Source of the DNA: Corynebacterium pseudogenitalium
GTDB lineage: Bacteria > Actinomycetota > Actinomycetes > Mycobacteriales > Mycobacteriaceae
Assembly (NCBI RefSeq): GCF_024453815.1
Contig: NZ_CP072934.1
Coordinates: 1,054,001-1,118,000, forward strand
DNA: 64,000 nt
Reading direction: 5' to 3'
Numbering within the stretch: the first letter of the stretch is position 1; every line of letters starts with the position of its first letter. Below are positions 31,554 through 40,564 of this stretch, one piece after another. The notes under the pieces were generated by a model. The model searched no databases. It was not told the DNA's origin and saw only the letters and a list, made by a program, of their open reading frames with translations. Both the position numbers and the translations under genes were made by a program.

Positions 31554-32669
31554 CTAAAGGCCGAGCGCACGCATGATGGTGCGCAGTTTGGCTGTGGTCT
31601 CGTCGAGCTCATCTTGCGGGACGGAATCTGCGACGAGCCCGCCGCCAGCCCAGGCGCGAGCCTGAGTGCCCGCGGCGTTGACCTCCGCGCAGCGGATCGC
31701 AACCATGTATTCGCCATCGCCGCTCTTGTCGGTATAGCCGACGGTGCCAGCATAGAACCCTCGGTCGGTCTCTGCGGTGGTGATGAGCGCCTCCGCCGCG
31801 GCTTGCGGGGTACCGCAAACAGCTGGGGTGGGGTAGAGGCGAAGCGCAAGGTCGAGCGCTGTTGGCGCAGGGTCTTTCAGAACGCCGCGGATTGGGGTGG
31901 CAAGATGCCACATTTCTGAAGTCTTATCCAGTTGTGGTCCGTCTGGAATGTCGAGTTGGGAACACAGTGGCGCCAGAATCTCGCGGATGTGCTCGACCAC
32001 GTACGCGTGCTCGTCGCGATCCTTGGCGGAAGCAAAGAGTGCCTGACCATTCGCCTCATCAGCCGCAGGGTCGTGTGGGACACGGGCAGCTGATCCTGCT
32101 AGCGGATACGAACTCACGATATTGCCTTTGCGGCGCACCAAAACCTCAGGTGATGAGCCCACGAAGAAGTGGCCGACACGCCCGCTCGGTGTGAGGTCTG
32201 CGATGAACCCGTCGCGGGTATAAGAAAGGTCAATCAGGCGCGCGGCGACCAGGCGAGGATCGACGGGTGGATCGAATGCGATGTCCACTGCACGAGCAAG
32301 GACCACCTTGTCCAACATGGACCCCTGGATCGTGGAGACCGCTGCTTCAACCCGGCGCAGGTGTTCTTCCGGGGTGGGATCGACGTCGATAAGCGACGCG
32401 TGCAGCTTTGAGCCTGGGCCGACTCGATAGTAAGGATGAGGCTCGAGCGTGCCAGATTCCCGGACTATGGATTCGGGCACTGTCAGCGCCGCGGGCGTGT
32501 CTTTATCGAATGGGAGAGCGCCTACCACCATCTCGACGTCGCCGGACTCGAGGGCGTCGATAGCTTTCCATGCGTCTGAGAACGTTTGATTGGCACCTTG
32601 CGTGCGCACTGAACCGGTGCTTCGGGAAAGCAGGAAGTCGGGCGCAGTGGTGGGGCGGGCTGAACACAT
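31554..32669 (-). CDS. isochorismate synthase-like chorismate-utilising enzyme
   Basis: This 371-residue protein has the chorismate-binding domain of MenF/EntC/PabB/TrpE: KVVLARAVDIAF, VGSSPEVLVRRKGNIVSSYPLAGSAARV, HLATPIRGVL, PTPAVCGTPQAAA and GDGEYMVAIRCAEV. There is no glutamine amidotransferase domain, and LARAV with the central Lys fits isochorismate synthases. The product could feed menaquinone or, less likely, a siderophore. The ATG at 32669 follows a TAAAAT hexamer by 8 bases; the in-frame extension upstream overlaps the divergent gltX promoter and is rejected. Confidence 0.85.
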   Translation of the reverse strand: MCSARPTTAPDFLLSRSTGSVRTQGANQTFSDAWKAIDALESGDVEMVVGALPFDKDTPAALTVPESIVRESGTLEPHPYYRVGPGSKLHASLIDVDPTPEEHLRRVEAAVSTIQGSMLDKVVLARAVDIAFDPPVDPRLVAARLIDLSYTRDGFIADLTPSGRVGHFFVGSSPEVLVRRKGNIVSSYPLAGSAARVPHDPAADEANGQALFASAKDRDEHAYVVEHIREILAPLCSQLDIPDGPQLDKTSEMWHLATPIRGVLKDPAPTALDLALRLYPTPAVCGTPQAAAEALITTAETDRGFYAGTVGYTDKSGDGEYMVAIRCAEVNAAGTQARAWAGGGLVADSVPQDELDETTAKLRTIMRALGL

Positions 32670-32677
32670 GTGGTCAT

Positions 32678-32683
32678 ATTTTA
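32678..32683 (-). promoter_or_regulatory. -10 hexamer of the isochorismate synthase-like gene (leaderless)
   Basis: TAAAAT on the minus strand ends 8 bases before the ATG at 32669. It is back to back with the gltX promoter in a 91-base divergent gap. Confidence 0.5.
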
Positions 32684-32747
32684 CTAGGCGCAGTCCCGTA
32701 GCCCGTACTAAGGGCCTGCCATATGCGCCTTGATGGGGCAGGGGCGC

Positions 32748-32753
32748 TACGAT
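32748..32753 (+). promoter_or_regulatory. -10 hexamer of gltX (leaderless)
   Basis: TACGAT ends 7 bases before the gltX ATG at 32761; AAAGCAC between is not a convincing ribosome site at that distance. Confidence 0.5.
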
Positions 32754-32760
32754 AAAGCAC

Positions 32761-34260
32761 ATGAATAAACCAGCAAAGATGCGTGTCCGATTTTGTCCGT
32801 CTCCAACAGGTACGCCCCATGTCGGTATGGTGCGTACGGCCTTGTTCAACTGGGCACAGGCACGACACAGTGGCGGCACCCTGATTTTCCGCATTGAAGA
32901 TACCGACGCCGCACGTGACTCGGAAGAGTCCTACCAGGCAATCATCGACTCCTTGAAGTGGCTGGGCCTGGATTGGGATGAAGGCGTTTTGGTAGGCGGC
33001 CCACACGAGCCTTACCGCCAGTCGCAGCGAATGGATATCTACAAGGAAGTCCTGGACAAGCTGATCGAAGCCGGGGAGGTCTACCCGGCGTACTCCACGA
33101 ACGAGGAGGTTCAGGCGCGGCACAAGGCGGCAGGGCGGGACCCCCAGCTTGGCTACGACAACTTCGACCGCGACCTGACCGAAGAACAGATCGCTGCATA
33201 CGAGGCTGAAGGCCGCAAGCCAGTTTGGCGTCTGCGCATGCCGGACAAGGACTGGACCTGGAACGACTTGGTGCGTGGCGAAGTGACGTTCAAGTCGCAG
33301 ACGCAGCCAGACTACGTTGTTGCACGTTCGAACGGTGCGCCGCTGTACACGCTGGTCAACCCAGTTGATGACGCGCTGATGCAGGTCACGCACGTCCTGC
33401 GTGGCGAAGACTTGCTTTCCTCGACTCCGCGCCAGCTTGCTCTGTATGAGGCGCTCCAGCGTATCGGCGTCGCTGAGTTCACTCCTGAGTTTGCGCATCT
33501 GCCGTTCGTGATGGGGCAGGGCAATAAGAAGCTTTCCAAGCGCGATCCGGAATCGAACCTGTTTAATCACCGCGACAACGGCATCATCCCGGAGGGCATG
33601 ATCAATTACCTCGCGCTGCTGGGCTGGTCGCTGTCTTCTGATGAAGACATCTTCAGCGTTGATCAGCTTGTCGAGGCGTTCGATGTTTCTGATGTGCTTG
33701 GTAACCCTGCGCGCTTCGACCAGAAGAAGCTAGAGGCGATCAACGCTGACCACATCCGCTTGCTTGAGCCAAAGGACTTCGAACAGCGCCTGCGTGATTA
33801 CCTGACCGAGTTCACCGACTTCCCAGTCGACTACCCGGCTGACAAGTTCGCACTCGCCGCCGAGTTGGTTCAGACCCGTATCAAGGTCCTGTCAGATGCG
33901 TATGGACTGCTGAAGTTCCTTGTTACTCCGGATGCAGATCTTGTCCTCAACGAGAAAGCGGCGAAGAAGAACCTCAAGGACACTGCTGTCCAGCCTCTCG
34001 ACGCCGGCATTGCGGCACTCGACGCCATTGCTGAAGATGACTGGACTACTGAGTCCATTGAGAAGGCTCTGCACACCGCGCTGATCGAAGAACTGGAGTT
34101 GAAGCCACGCGTTGCGTTCGGTGCGCTCCGTGTTGGAATCTCCGGGGAGCAGGTTTCTCCACCACTCTTCGAGTCGATGGAGCTGCTGGGTAAGCAGTCC
34201 ACGATGGCGCGCTTGCGCGCTGCGCGTGAGGTTACTCCGTACACTGCGCCGGAGGCTTAA
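32761..34260 (+). CDS. gltX: glutamyl-tRNA synthetase
   Basis: GltX (499 residues) is a class I synthetase. The HIGH-type motif reads [10 protein letters not shown] and the second signature reads KLSKRD. Because the organism has GatCAB and no glutaminyl-tRNA synthetase is seen here, the enzyme is expected to be non-discriminating, also charging tRNA-Gln with Glu for amidation. tRNA-Gln and tRNA-Glu genes stand just downstream. A clear terminator follows at 34289. Confidence 0.97.
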   Translation: MNKPAKMRVRFCPSPTGTPHVGMVRTALFNWAQARHSGGTLIFRIEDTDAARDSEESYQAIIDSLKWLGLDWDEGVLVGGPHEPYRQSQRMDIYKEVLDKLIEAGEVYPAYSTNEEVQARHKAAGRDPQLGYDNFDRDLTEEQIAAYEAEGRKPVWRLRMPDKDWTWNDLVRGEVTFKSQTQPDYVVARSNGAPLYTLVNPVDDALMQVTHVLRGEDLLSSTPRQLALYEALQRIGVAEFTPEFAHLPFVMGQGNKKLSKRDPESNLFNHRDNGIIPEGMINYLALLGWSLSSDEDIFSVDQLVEAFDVSDVLGNPARFDQKKLEAINADHIRLLEPKDFEQRLRDYLTEFTDFPVDYPADKFALAAELVQTRIKVLSDAYGLLKFLVTPDADLVLNEKAAKKNLKDTAVQPLDAGIAALDAIAEDDWTTESIEKALHTALIEELELKPRVAFGALRVGISGEQVSPPLFESMELLGKQSTMARLRAAREVTPYTAPEA

Positions 34261-34288
34261 CGGGCCTAACGAGCATTGGCGAAGTCGA

Positions 34289-34323
34289 AGAGGTATCGCA
34301 TGGTTTGCGATACCTCTTTTTCT
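34289..34323 (+). terminator. Terminator after gltX
   Basis: AGAGGTATCGCA pairs with TGCGATACCTCT (34306-34317) around a 5-base loop and is followed by TTTTTC. Confidence 0.85.
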
Positions 34324-34339
34324 ATTATGACCAGGCGAT

Positions 34340-34369
34340 TTGTGTCGTATTGGGCTTTATGGTTATAGT
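34340..34369 (+). promoter_or_regulatory. promoter of the tRNA-Gln/tRNA-Glu operon
   Basis: TTGTGT (34340-34345) and TATAGT (34364-34369) are 18 bases apart, about 70 bases before tRNA-Gln. This is one of the few near-consensus -35/-10 pairs in the window, as expected for a stable-RNA operon. Confidence 0.55.
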
Positions 34370-34440
34370 AGTCATCGTTGTTCAGAGCGAGCAAGGCAAA
34401 ACGAAAGAAACAGTTTAGTCTTGTGAGTGAAGAAAAACAA

Positions 34441-34512
34441 TGGCCTATGGTGTAATTGGCAACACAACGGTTTCTGGTACCGTCATTCTTGGTTCGAGTC
34501 CAGGTAGGCCAG
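34441..34512 (+). tRNA. tRNA-Gln (anticodon CTG)
   Basis: This 72-base cloverleaf has acceptor arms TGGCCTA and TAGGCCA with discriminator G. The anticodon stem ACGGT/ACCGT carries the loop TTCTGGT with CTG at 34474-34476. The T arm is TTGGTTCGAGTCCAG and no CCA is encoded. It is charged with Glu by GltX and converted by GatCAB in this pathway. Confidence 0.93.
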
Positions 34513-34540
34513 CTACAGAACTTTGGTTCTGTGTCCTAAT

Positions 34541-34613
34541 GCCCCGTTCGTCTAGCGGCCTAGGACGTCGCCCTCTCACGGCGGTAACACGGGTTCAAAT
34601 CCCGTACGGGGTA
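34541..34613 (+). tRNA. tRNA-Glu (anticodon CTC), first copy
   Basis: This 73-base cloverleaf has acceptor arms GCCCCGT and ACGGGGT, the last pair being G-T, and anticodon CTC in the loop CCTCTCA. The T arm is CGGGTTCAAATCCCG. It is co-transcribed with tRNA-Gln (28 bases apart), followed by a terminator, and identical over its whole length to the copy at 35996. Confidence 0.95.
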
Positions 34614-34618
34614 CAAGT

Positions 34619-34648
34619 AACAGCCAGTGCGTTGCACTGGCTGTTTTG
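34619..34648 (+). terminator. Terminator of the tRNA operon
   Basis: CAGCCAGTGC pairs with GCACTGGCTG (34634-34643) around GTT and is followed by TTTT. A related hairpin follows the second tRNA-Glu. Confidence 0.8.
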
Positions 34649-34684
34649 CTTTGTTTACCTTGGTCGGTCCGTCAGTATGGTTGG

Positions 34685-34690
34685 TACAGT
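34685..34690 (+). promoter_or_regulatory. -10 hexamer of the mycolyltransferase-like gene (leaderless)
   Basis: TACAGT ends 6 bases before the ATG at 34697, which favours this start over the in-frame start at 34646 that overlaps the tRNA terminator. Confidence 0.5.
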
Positions 34691-34696
34691 TTCTCT

Positions 34697-35956
34697 ATGC
34701 CGATCCCTGTACGAAAACGCTGTGTCCTAGCAGTCTCGGTGGTAGTGATGCTTGCCCAGGCGCAGGTACCGCCAGCTGAAGCGGAGGCCAGTTCAGCCCA
34801 GAACAATCCGTTGTCGTCCATCTTTACAGGCGAGCCTTCGCGGTCAGGGTCGAGCGTGCTTGATGCCGCAAGCGTGGTGTTGGCGGTTCTCAGCCTGAGT
34901 TCCGCAGTGCCATTGCTCGCCATCCCCGCAGCGGTGTTGGTTGCGTTAGGCAGGGGAGAGCTGGGGTCATCGATGTACCAGCTGTATCCGGGAAGCTCCA
35001 CTGGTTCGTCGAGAGGAGATGCATCAGCAACGTTTCCAGCGCATGATGCGCCGCCCGCTGAGCTGCGGTCTATGCGCCAAGTTGAAGGGGACTTGTGGGA
35101 ACTCACGGTGTGGTCGCCGTCGATGCAGCGAGAGGTGACGAATGATGTGCTGCTGCCGAGTGGCACCGCGCCTCGACCAACGTTTTACCTCATGATGGGG
35201 GCAGATGGCGCTGCGGGCGGCTACAGCTGGGCGAATTCCTCAGAGTACCAAGCGTTCTTCGCTGGCAAGCTCGTCAATGTGGTGACACCGAAGGGGTCAG
35301 TGTCTTCAATGCAGGCCGACTGGTATCGAGAGGACCCGGCTACAGGTATGAACAAGTGGCTCACCTACATGACTCGTGAGTTACCGCCACTTATCGACGC
35401 CCAGTTCCACGGCAACGGGCACGACGCCATCGCCGGCATCTCGATGTCTGGTGGCCCTGCGCTGGACATCGCCGTGAATGCTCCGGATCGGTTCGTGGCG
35501 GCCGCATCCTACTCGGGCTGCCCGGCGACCACCGGCGTGCTCGGCGGTATCTACACATCGTCAGGGGTGACGATGAACAAGGGGAACCCGGTCAACATGT
35601 GGGGGACGTCGTCGAACAGGGCGTGGTGGCGGCACTCGCCAATTCTTAACCTGGAGCGACTACGCGGGACCACGCTATGGCTGGGGGCCGCACAGGGCGT
35701 GCCCGGCGCGATTGACGAGGAGGCATCGTCAAAGAGGCTCGGAGCGCCCATGGTAATCGAAGCAACTTCGTATGCATGCTCGAAGTACTTCGCTGAGACA
35801 GCGCAGCAGCAAGGGCTCAACGTGACGTGGCATGAAATCGTTGAGGGAACCCATACGTGGGGAGTGTTTGAGCATATGCTGCGAGCGTCATGGCCAACCA
35901 TCGAGGGCGCGTTGCGGGAAAGTGGCGCGTGGCCTGCAGATTTGGAGAGTTCATAG
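34697..35956 (+). CDS. secreted esterase of the corynomycolyltransferase (antigen 85-like) family
   Basis: This 419-residue exported protein has a Sec signal peptide (VRKRCVLAVSVVVMLAQAQVPPAEAEA). A second hydrophobic stretch of about 30 residues (VVLAVLSLSSAVPLLAIPAAVLVAL) lies before the enzyme domain. The alpha/beta-hydrolase core has the nucleophile elbow GISMSGG, a candidate acid in the C-terminal third, and His in EGTHTWGVFEHML. Corynomycolyltransferases move mycolic acids from trehalose to the cell wall. The internal hydrophobic segment is unusual and may anchor it. It sits alone between two identical tRNA-Glu genes. Confidence 0.82.
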   Translation: MPIPVRKRCVLAVSVVVMLAQAQVPPAEAEASSAQNNPLSSIFTGEPSRSGSSVLDAASVVLAVLSLSSAVPLLAIPAAVLVALGRGELGSSMYQLYPGSSTGSSRGDASATFPAHDAPPAELRSMRQVEGDLWELTVWSPSMQREVTNDVLLPSGTAPRPTFYLMMGADGAAGGYSWANSSEYQAFFAGKLVNVVTPKGSVSSMQADWYREDPATGMNKWLTYMTRELPPLIDAQFHGNGHDAIAGISMSGGPALDIAVNAPDRFVAAASYSGCPATTGVLGGIYTSSGVTMNKGNPVNMWGTSSNRAWWRHSPILNLERLRGTTLWLGAAQGVPGAIDEEASSKRLGAPMVIEATSYACSKYFAETAQQQGLNVTWHEIVEGTHTWGVFEHMLRASWPTIEGALRESGAWPADLESS

Positions 35957-35995
35957 GGCGACGTTTATTGTTAACGAGTCGCAAAAAGCGAGCGC

Positions 35996-36068
35996 GCCCC
36001 GTTCGTCTAGCGGCCTAGGACGTCGCCCTCTCACGGCGGTAACACGGGTTCAAATCCCGTACGGGGTA
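35996..36068 (+). tRNA. tRNA-Glu (anticodon CTC), second identical copy
   Basis: All 73 bases equal those at 34541-34613, and the first bases after it (CAA) also match. The upstream flank differs. It has its own downstream terminator. With the first copy it brackets the mycolyltransferase-like gene as a 1,455-base-spaced direct repeat. Confidence 0.95.
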
Positions 36069-36069
36069 C

Positions 36070-36107
36070 AAAGGCAGTCAGTGCAAGCACTGGCTGCCTT
36101 TCTTTTT
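36070..36107 (+). terminator. Terminator after the second tRNA-Glu
   Basis: AAAGGCAGTCAGTGC pairs with GCACTGGCTGCCTTT (36087-36101, one G-T pair) around AA and is followed by CTTTTT. Confidence 0.85.
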
Positions 36108-36195
36108 GTGCTTCAAAGGCATGTAGTTTACAGGCTGCGCAGTTCGCGTACCATCGGAGGACCAAACTCCAAGATGAAAGGAACGTGAACATATC

Positions 36196-36996
36196 ATGAG
36201 AAAAGCTCATTCTGCGGCGCTTGCAGCGGTGGCTGCTAGCGCACTGCTGCTGGGCGGCTGCTCGCAAGCTGGCACGAGCGCACCATCCACATCGTCAGAG
36301 GCCGCCCCGGCCAGTGAAGCGCACTGGGGGTACGAGGGCGATGGTTCCCCAGAGCATTGGGGAGAGCTTTCTGCTGAATTCGAGACCTGTGGGGCAGGCA
36401 AGGAGCAGAGCCCGATTAACCTGCGTGATGCTACCCCTGAAGACTTGGCAGACATAGAGTTTGCATATGCTGCCAGCACGGGTGAAGTTCTGAATAACGG
36501 ACACACGTTGCAGTACACGCCGTCGACAACGCAGAAGGTAACTCTCGACGGTGAAGATCTGGAGCTCGCGCAGCTGCACATGCACACTCCTGCAGAGCAC
36601 GAGGTCGACGGTAAGCAGCTTCCTGGCGAGATCCACTTTGTACACAAGAATGCGGCAGGTGACATTACAGTCCTCGGAATTCTGCTTGAGGAAGGTGCAC
36701 CGAACGAGCTAGTGCAGTATTTGCTCGATAACGCTCCAGACACCGTAGATTCCTCGCACATTTCCCAAGAGGAAGTCAACATTTCGGATGCTCTTCCAGC
36801 ATCACATGAGTACATCACGTATGCAGGCTCTTTGACGACGCCACCTTGCACTGAAAACGTTCGTTGGATCGTGATGACGCAGCCGGTGACGGCTTCGACT
36901 GAGCAGCTGCAAGCATTCGAATCGACTATTGGGAAGAACGCACGCCCTGTTCAGGACATGAACGGTCGCGAGCTGACCTTGGATGCAACGAGTTAA
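36196..36996 (+). CDS. alpha-type carbonic anhydrase, lipoprotein
   Basis: This 266-residue surface enzyme interconverts CO2 and bicarbonate. A lipoprotein signal (lipobox LGGC, Cys22) is followed by a Ser/Ala linker and the alpha-CA fold (HWGYEGDGSPEHWGEL, CGAGKEQSPINL). The three zinc histidines are seen in QLHMHTPAEH (two) and EIHFVH (one), and the C-terminal YAGSLTTPPCTENVRW carries the substrate-pocket Thr. All catalytic residues are present, so it should be active outside the membrane. AAAGGA is about 12 bases before the ATG. Confidence 0.93.
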   Translation: MRKAHSAALAAVAASALLLGGCSQAGTSAPSTSSEAAPASEAHWGYEGDGSPEHWGELSAEFETCGAGKEQSPINLRDATPEDLADIEFAYAASTGEVLNNGHTLQYTPSTTQKVTLDGEDLELAQLHMHTPAEHEVDGKQLPGEIHFVHKNAAGDITVLGILLEEGAPNELVQYLLDNAPDTVDSSHISQEEVNISDALPASHEYITYAGSLTTPPCTENVRWIVMTQPVTASTEQLQAFESTIGKNARPVQDMNGRELTLDATS

Positions 36997-37014
36997 CCAC
37001 ACGGTGGCGGAGAG

Positions 37015-37020
37015 TACCCT
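37015..37020 (+). promoter_or_regulatory. -10 hexamer of the small membrane protein gene (leaderless)
   Basis: TACCCT ends 6 bases before the GTG at 37027. It fits the pattern but is a weak hexamer. Confidence 0.35.
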
Positions 37021-37026
37021 GGTCAC

Positions 37027-37326
37027 GTGCTGATTACAGTGTTGCTCTCCATCACGTTCGCGTGCGGGCTGATCATCGCAGCCCTGCATGTGTTGAACCA
37101 CCAGTTCATCGCCCCTGTGTATGACGTGTGGCTCAACCTCGCAGCGTTTGCAGCGGCCACGACGTCGAATACGTTGCTGCACCAACCGTTGCCGGCGGTT
37201 CTGTCGGGGTGTGCTGTGGCCGCCTGGGTGTATCTCGGAATGAGAACGGTGAGAGCGAAGCGTGCTGGACTTGTTGCTGGCGGGCAGCGCCGCCAGCAAT
37301 CAAGGGTTACCGCAGGGCCTCGGTGA
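37027..37326 (+). CDS. small membrane protein of unknown function
   Basis: This 99-residue protein has two or three hydrophobic segments (MLITVLLSITFACGLIIAALHVL, LNLAAFAAATTSNTLL and PAVLSGCAVAAWVYLGM) and a basic C-terminus (RTVRAKRAGLVAGGQRRQQSR). I recognise no family. Support comes from the length of the hydrophobic pattern, the tight spacing after the carbonic anhydrase gene (30 bases) and the leaderless-type start. Its last 20 bases overlap the 3' end of the convergent ltbR gene, which makes the C-terminus slightly uncertain. Confidence 0.6.
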   Translation: MLITVLLSITFACGLIIAALHVLNHQFIAPVYDVWLNLAAFAAATTSNTLLHQPLPAVLSGCAVAAWVYLGMRTVRAKRAGLVAGGQRRQQSRVTAGPR

Positions 37327-37999
37327 GCTCCTGAGCAGCCTCATGCAGCTCGGGGCCCCACTTTTCGATTGGGGTGGGGGTGAGCCGCTCGGCCGGCCCG
37401 GAAACGGAAAGGACAGCGATGACTGATCCGTCTGGGTTGGTGATGGGCGCAGACAGGCTCGCCAGCCCAACTTCACGCTCTGCGATTGACTCAGCGAGTC
37501 CGGTTTCACGGATCGCCTCGAGGTCTTGCGAGGGAAACGGCGAGGCGTCGATAAGTGAGTGGGCGGCGAACACACGGGCAGCTGAGCCTGCGGTGAGTGA
37601 GAGCTGCGAGCCCACGGGAACTGTGTAGGTGAGGCCGCTCTCGGGCTTTTCTGCCGCGATGCAGGTGCGAGTGTCTCCGCTGAGCTTGTAGAGCTGCACG
37701 GACTCGCCAGTGACTTCAACGAGGTTGCGCATGATTGGTGCGGCGGCAGAGAGCAAACGGGGGGAGGAGTGCCCTGAAAAGTGGGAGAGTGCGCGGCCGA
37801 TCGTCCATTGTCCGTCCTCTGTCCTTGCTAGGACGTTATGCACTTCCAGTGCAGTGGCTATTCGGTGAGTCGTCGCTCGGGGCAGTCCGGTTGCTTCGCT
37901 GAGCTCGGCGAGGGTTTTGTCGCCGCCTGCGACCGCTCGTACGATGGAAATCGAGCGATCGAGCACTTTAATTCCAGAGTCTTCGCTATACTGTCTCAC
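37307..37999 (-). CDS. ltbR: IclR-type regulator, LtbR-like repressor of leucine genes
   Basis: This 230-residue protein has an N-terminal winged helix ([44 protein letters not shown]) and a C-terminal effector domain ([22 protein letters not shown] ... [18 protein letters not shown]). In C. glutamicum the gene in this divergent position next to leuCD is ltbR, a repressor of leucine and tryptophan biosynthesis genes. The GTG start at 37999 lies 7 bases after a TAGAAT hexamer. Its promoter overlaps that of leuC, which allows joint control. Confidence 0.88.
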   Translation of the reverse strand: MRQYSEDSGIKVLDRSISIVRAVAGGDKTLAELSEATGLPRATTHRIATALEVHNVLARTEDGQWTIGRALSHFSGHSSPRLLSAAAPIMRNLVEVTGESVQLYKLSGDTRTCIAAEKPESGLTYTVPVGSQLSLTAGSAARVFAAHSLIDASPFPSQDLEAIRETGLAESIAEREVGLASLSAPITNPDGSVIAVLSVSGPAERLTPTPIEKWGPELHEAAQELTEALR

Positions 38000-38012
38000 G
38001 TCATGGATTCTA
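37987..38012. promoter_or_regulatory. overlapping divergent promoters of ltbR and leuCD
   Basis: TATACT (37987-37992, plus) is a good -10 for leuC, giving a leader of about 60 bases with its own ribosome site. TAGAAT (38007-38012, minus) is the ltbR -10, 7 bases before its GTG. The two transcripts face away from promoters that interpenetrate, so a single bound protein could block both. Confidence 0.55.
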
Positions 38013-38059
38013 CCATCTCACTCGGTGGGAGGTGGTTGCGACTGTTGAGGAGGAGCAAG

Positions 38060-39502
38060 ATGGGCCAAAAGCCATTAACGCTGGCGGAAAAAGTGTGGCG
38101 TGATCACGTGGTCACCCGTGGAGAGAACGGTCAGCCTGATCTTCTCTACATCGATTTTCAACTCCTGCACGAGGTGACGTCACCGCAGGCATTTGATGGT
38201 TTGCGCCTCAACGGGCGCCGCATGCGCCACCCAGAGCTGCACCTTGCTACCGAAGATCACAACGTGCCAACCACGGGCATCGTTTCTGGCGAGCTGACAG
38301 AAATTAGCGACCCGACCTCGCGCACCCAGGTCTCGACGCTGCGAAAGAACTGTGAAGAGTTCGGCGTTGTGCTGCACGAAATGGGTGATGAGGAACAGGG
38401 CATCGTCCACACCGTTGGTCCGCAGCTGGGCATTAGCCAGCCGGGCATGACGATCGTGTGCGGCGACTCGCATACGTCGACGCACGGTGCGTTCGGTTCG
38501 ATCGCCATGGGTATCGGCACCTCTGAGGTAGAGCACGTCATGGCGACCCAGACGCTGCCGCTGGCACCGTTCAAGACGATGGCGATTGAGGTCAGTGGAA
38601 CGCTGCAACCTGGTGTGAGTGCGAAAGATTTGATCCTGGCAATCATCGCCAAGATTGGTACTGGCGGTGGCCAAGGGCACATCATTGAATACCGTGGCGA
38701 AGCCATTCGGAAACTTTCAATGGAAGCGCGCATGACCATCTGCAACATGTCCATCGAGGCAGGCGCCCGTGCCGGCATGGTGGCACCCGATGAGACGACA
38801 TTTGAGTACGTTAAGGGACGTCCGTACGCGCCGAAGGGGAAGGACTGGGACGACGCAGTGGCGTACTGGAAGACGCTGCCAACTGACCCCGGCGCGAAGT
38901 TCGACACCGTCGTCGAGATCGACGCCTCGACGCTTACCCCGTTCGTCACCTGGGGTACCAATCCTGGCCAGGGCTTGCCGCTGAGCGCCTCTGTTCCTGA
39001 TCCTGAGGACTTCGGAGACGACAGTGCGAAGCAGGCCGCGGAAAAGGCATTGCAGTACATGGGGTTGACCCCTGGCACGCCGTTGCGTGACATCAAGATT
39101 GATACGGTCTTTCTGGGATCGTGCACGAACGCGCGCATCGAAGACTTGCGCGCCGCTGCAGAGGTTGTGCGCGGCCAAAAAATCGCGGAGGGGACCCGCA
39201 TGCTGGTCGTGCCGTCCTCTGCCAAGGTCAAGCAGCAGGCGGAAGAAGAAGGCCTGCACACAATCTTTGAGGAGTTCGGCGCTGAGTGGCGCACCGCAGG
39301 TTGCTCGATGTGTCTGGGTATGAACCCCGACCAGCTTGCACCTGGAGAGCGCAGCGCTTCGACGTCCAACCGAAACTTCGAAGGCCGCCAAGGACCTGGT
39401 GGTCGCACACACCTAGTTTCGCCCGAAGTTGCGGCAGCTACAGCAGTACTCGGTCACCTCGCCGCACCCGCAGACATCACTTCCACCGCCAACGCACAGT
39501 AG
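38060..39502 (+). CDS. leuC: 3-isopropylmalate dehydratase, large subunit
   Basis: LeuC (480 residues) carries the 4Fe-4S cluster that isomerises 2- to 3-isopropylmalate with LeuD. It has [12 protein letters not shown] at the start, [26 protein letters not shown], the cysteine of [13 protein letters not shown] and the pair in [10 protein letters not shown]. Although the frame is open to 37838, GAGGAGG is about 6-7 bases before the ATG at 38060, where homology begins. leuD follows after 19 bases. Confidence 0.97.
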   Translation: MGQKPLTLAEKVWRDHVVTRGENGQPDLLYIDFQLLHEVTSPQAFDGLRLNGRRMRHPELHLATEDHNVPTTGIVSGELTEISDPTSRTQVSTLRKNCEEFGVVLHEMGDEEQGIVHTVGPQLGISQPGMTIVCGDSHTSTHGAFGSIAMGIGTSEVEHVMATQTLPLAPFKTMAIEVSGTLQPGVSAKDLILAIIAKIGTGGGQGHIIEYRGEAIRKLSMEARMTICNMSIEAGARAGMVAPDETTFEYVKGRPYAPKGKDWDDAVAYWKTLPTDPGAKFDTVVEIDASTLTPFVTWGTNPGQGLPLSASVPDPEDFGDDSAKQAAEKALQYMGLTPGTPLRDIKIDTVFLGSCTNARIEDLRAAAEVVRGQKIAEGTRMLVVPSSAKVKQQAEEEGLHTIFEEFGAEWRTAGCSMCLGMNPDQLAPGERSASTSNRNFEGRQGPGGRTHLVSPEVAAATAVLGHLAAPADITSTANAQ

Positions 39503-39521
39503 TCAGGAGCTGAACACGATC

Positions 39522-40118
39522 ATGGAAAAATTCACAACCCACAGTGGCGTCGCAGTTCCGTTGACGCGGTCAAATGTGGACACCGACCAGATTATTCCCG
39601 CCCGCTACCTCAAGCGGGTGACCCGTACCGGATTCGAAGATGGCCTGTTTTCAAACTGGCGCAACAATGAACCTGACTTTGTGCTGAACAACGAGGCATA
39701 CAAGGAAGGGTCGGTACTGTTCGCCGGCCCTGACTTCGGCACTGGCTCCTCCCGCGAACACGCGGTGTGGGCTCTGCAGGACTACGGGTTCCGGGCGGTA
39801 TTTAGCCCACGGTTTGCTGATATCTTCCGAGGCAACGCGGGCAAAGCGGGCCTTCTAGCTGGCATCATGTCGGAGTCTGACATCGAACTGATCTGGAAGC
39901 AGCTCGAGCAGGCACCAGGCACTGTCGCTACTGTTTCACTACCGGACCGCACCGTCACAGTCGGGGAGAGTACCTACTCGTTCGACGTCGACGACTACAC
40001 GCGTTGGCGCCTGAGCGAAGGCCTCGACGATATCGGGCTGACGCTGCGAAACGAGCAAGCCATCGAGGGGTACGAACAGCAGCGTCGCCCGTTTTACCCC
40101 GCTACTTCTCCTCGGTAG
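39522..40118 (+). CDS. leuD: 3-isopropylmalate dehydratase, small subunit
   Basis: LeuD (198 residues) is the swivelling domain partner of LeuC. The start [33 protein letters not shown] and the block [19 protein letters not shown] are diagnostic. The ATG at 39522 follows AGGAGC by about 13 bases; the in-frame extension to 39429 overlaps leuC and is rejected. Its last 17 bases overlap the 3' end of the convergent YbjN-like gene. Confidence 0.97.
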   Translation: MEKFTTHSGVAVPLTRSNVDTDQIIPARYLKRVTRTGFEDGLFSNWRNNEPDFVLNNEAYKEGSVLFAGPDFGTGSSREHAVWALQDYGFRAVFSPRFADIFRGNAGKAGLLAGIMSESDIELIWKQLEQAPGTVATVSLPDRTVTVGESTYSFDVDDYTRWRLSEGLDDIGLTLRNEQAIEGYEQQRRPFYPATSPR

Positions 40119-40563
40119 CAGGGGTGCCGAGACGTTCGAGAGCCGAAGGTGCGAACGTCGACAAGAAGTCGCGGACTGACGTCGTGATGCCGTGGATAGC
40201 GGAGGAGACGTGGTCCGCGAACTGCTGGTCGCTGTACTCCCAATAGCCCGGCATGACATACGCAACGCCCAGAGCGGAGACATCGCGCTTCTCGTCTTTC
40301 ATTACGACGAGCGATGGGAATGCGTGGGCGTTGTTGTAGTCCTCGCACCACGTGAGCACTTCGTCGAAACGACTTGCGTCGACAGCATCGATTGAGACAG
40401 TAGAGACGAAATGCAGACTTGTATCGACCAGCTTCATCTCAAAGCCGATACCGGAAAATGCTGTAATGAGAGAGTTGTACTGCGTAGGCTCCCGGTACTC
40501 CCAACCTCGCTCGTCAAACAATTTGCGAAGACGATCAAGACTTAACGGCTGTAGCTGTTGCAT
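40102..40563 (-). CDS. YbjN-domain protein (second of a tandem pair)
   Basis: This 153-residue soluble protein has the YbjN / type III chaperone-like fold: [17 protein letters not shown], then a strand-rich middle and [23 protein letters not shown]. YbjN-like proteins are common in actinobacteria and mostly uncharacterised. The ATG at 40563 is one base after the stop of the upstream paralogue, with AAGGAACAG upstream, so the pair is translationally coupled. Confidence 0.75.
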   Translation of the reverse strand: MQQLQPLSLDRLRKLFDERGWEYREPTQYNSLITAFSGIGFEMKLVDTSLHFVSTVSIDAVDASRFDEVLTWCEDYNNAHAFPSLVVMKDEKRDVSALGVAYVMPGYWEYSDQQFADHVSSAIHGITTSVRDFLSTFAPSALERLGTPATEEK

Positions 40564-40564
40564 T

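Noticed and set aside
34541..36068. Integrated genetic element with attL/attR at tRNA-Glu
   Set aside because: There is no integrase, excisionase or foreign-looking cargo between the copies, and the repeat is the complete tRNA rather than a 3' fragment; kept only as a duplication finding.
37838..38059. Longer leuC reading from 37838
   Set aside because: It would overlap the divergent ltbR gene; the homologous region and a strong ribosome site start at 38060.
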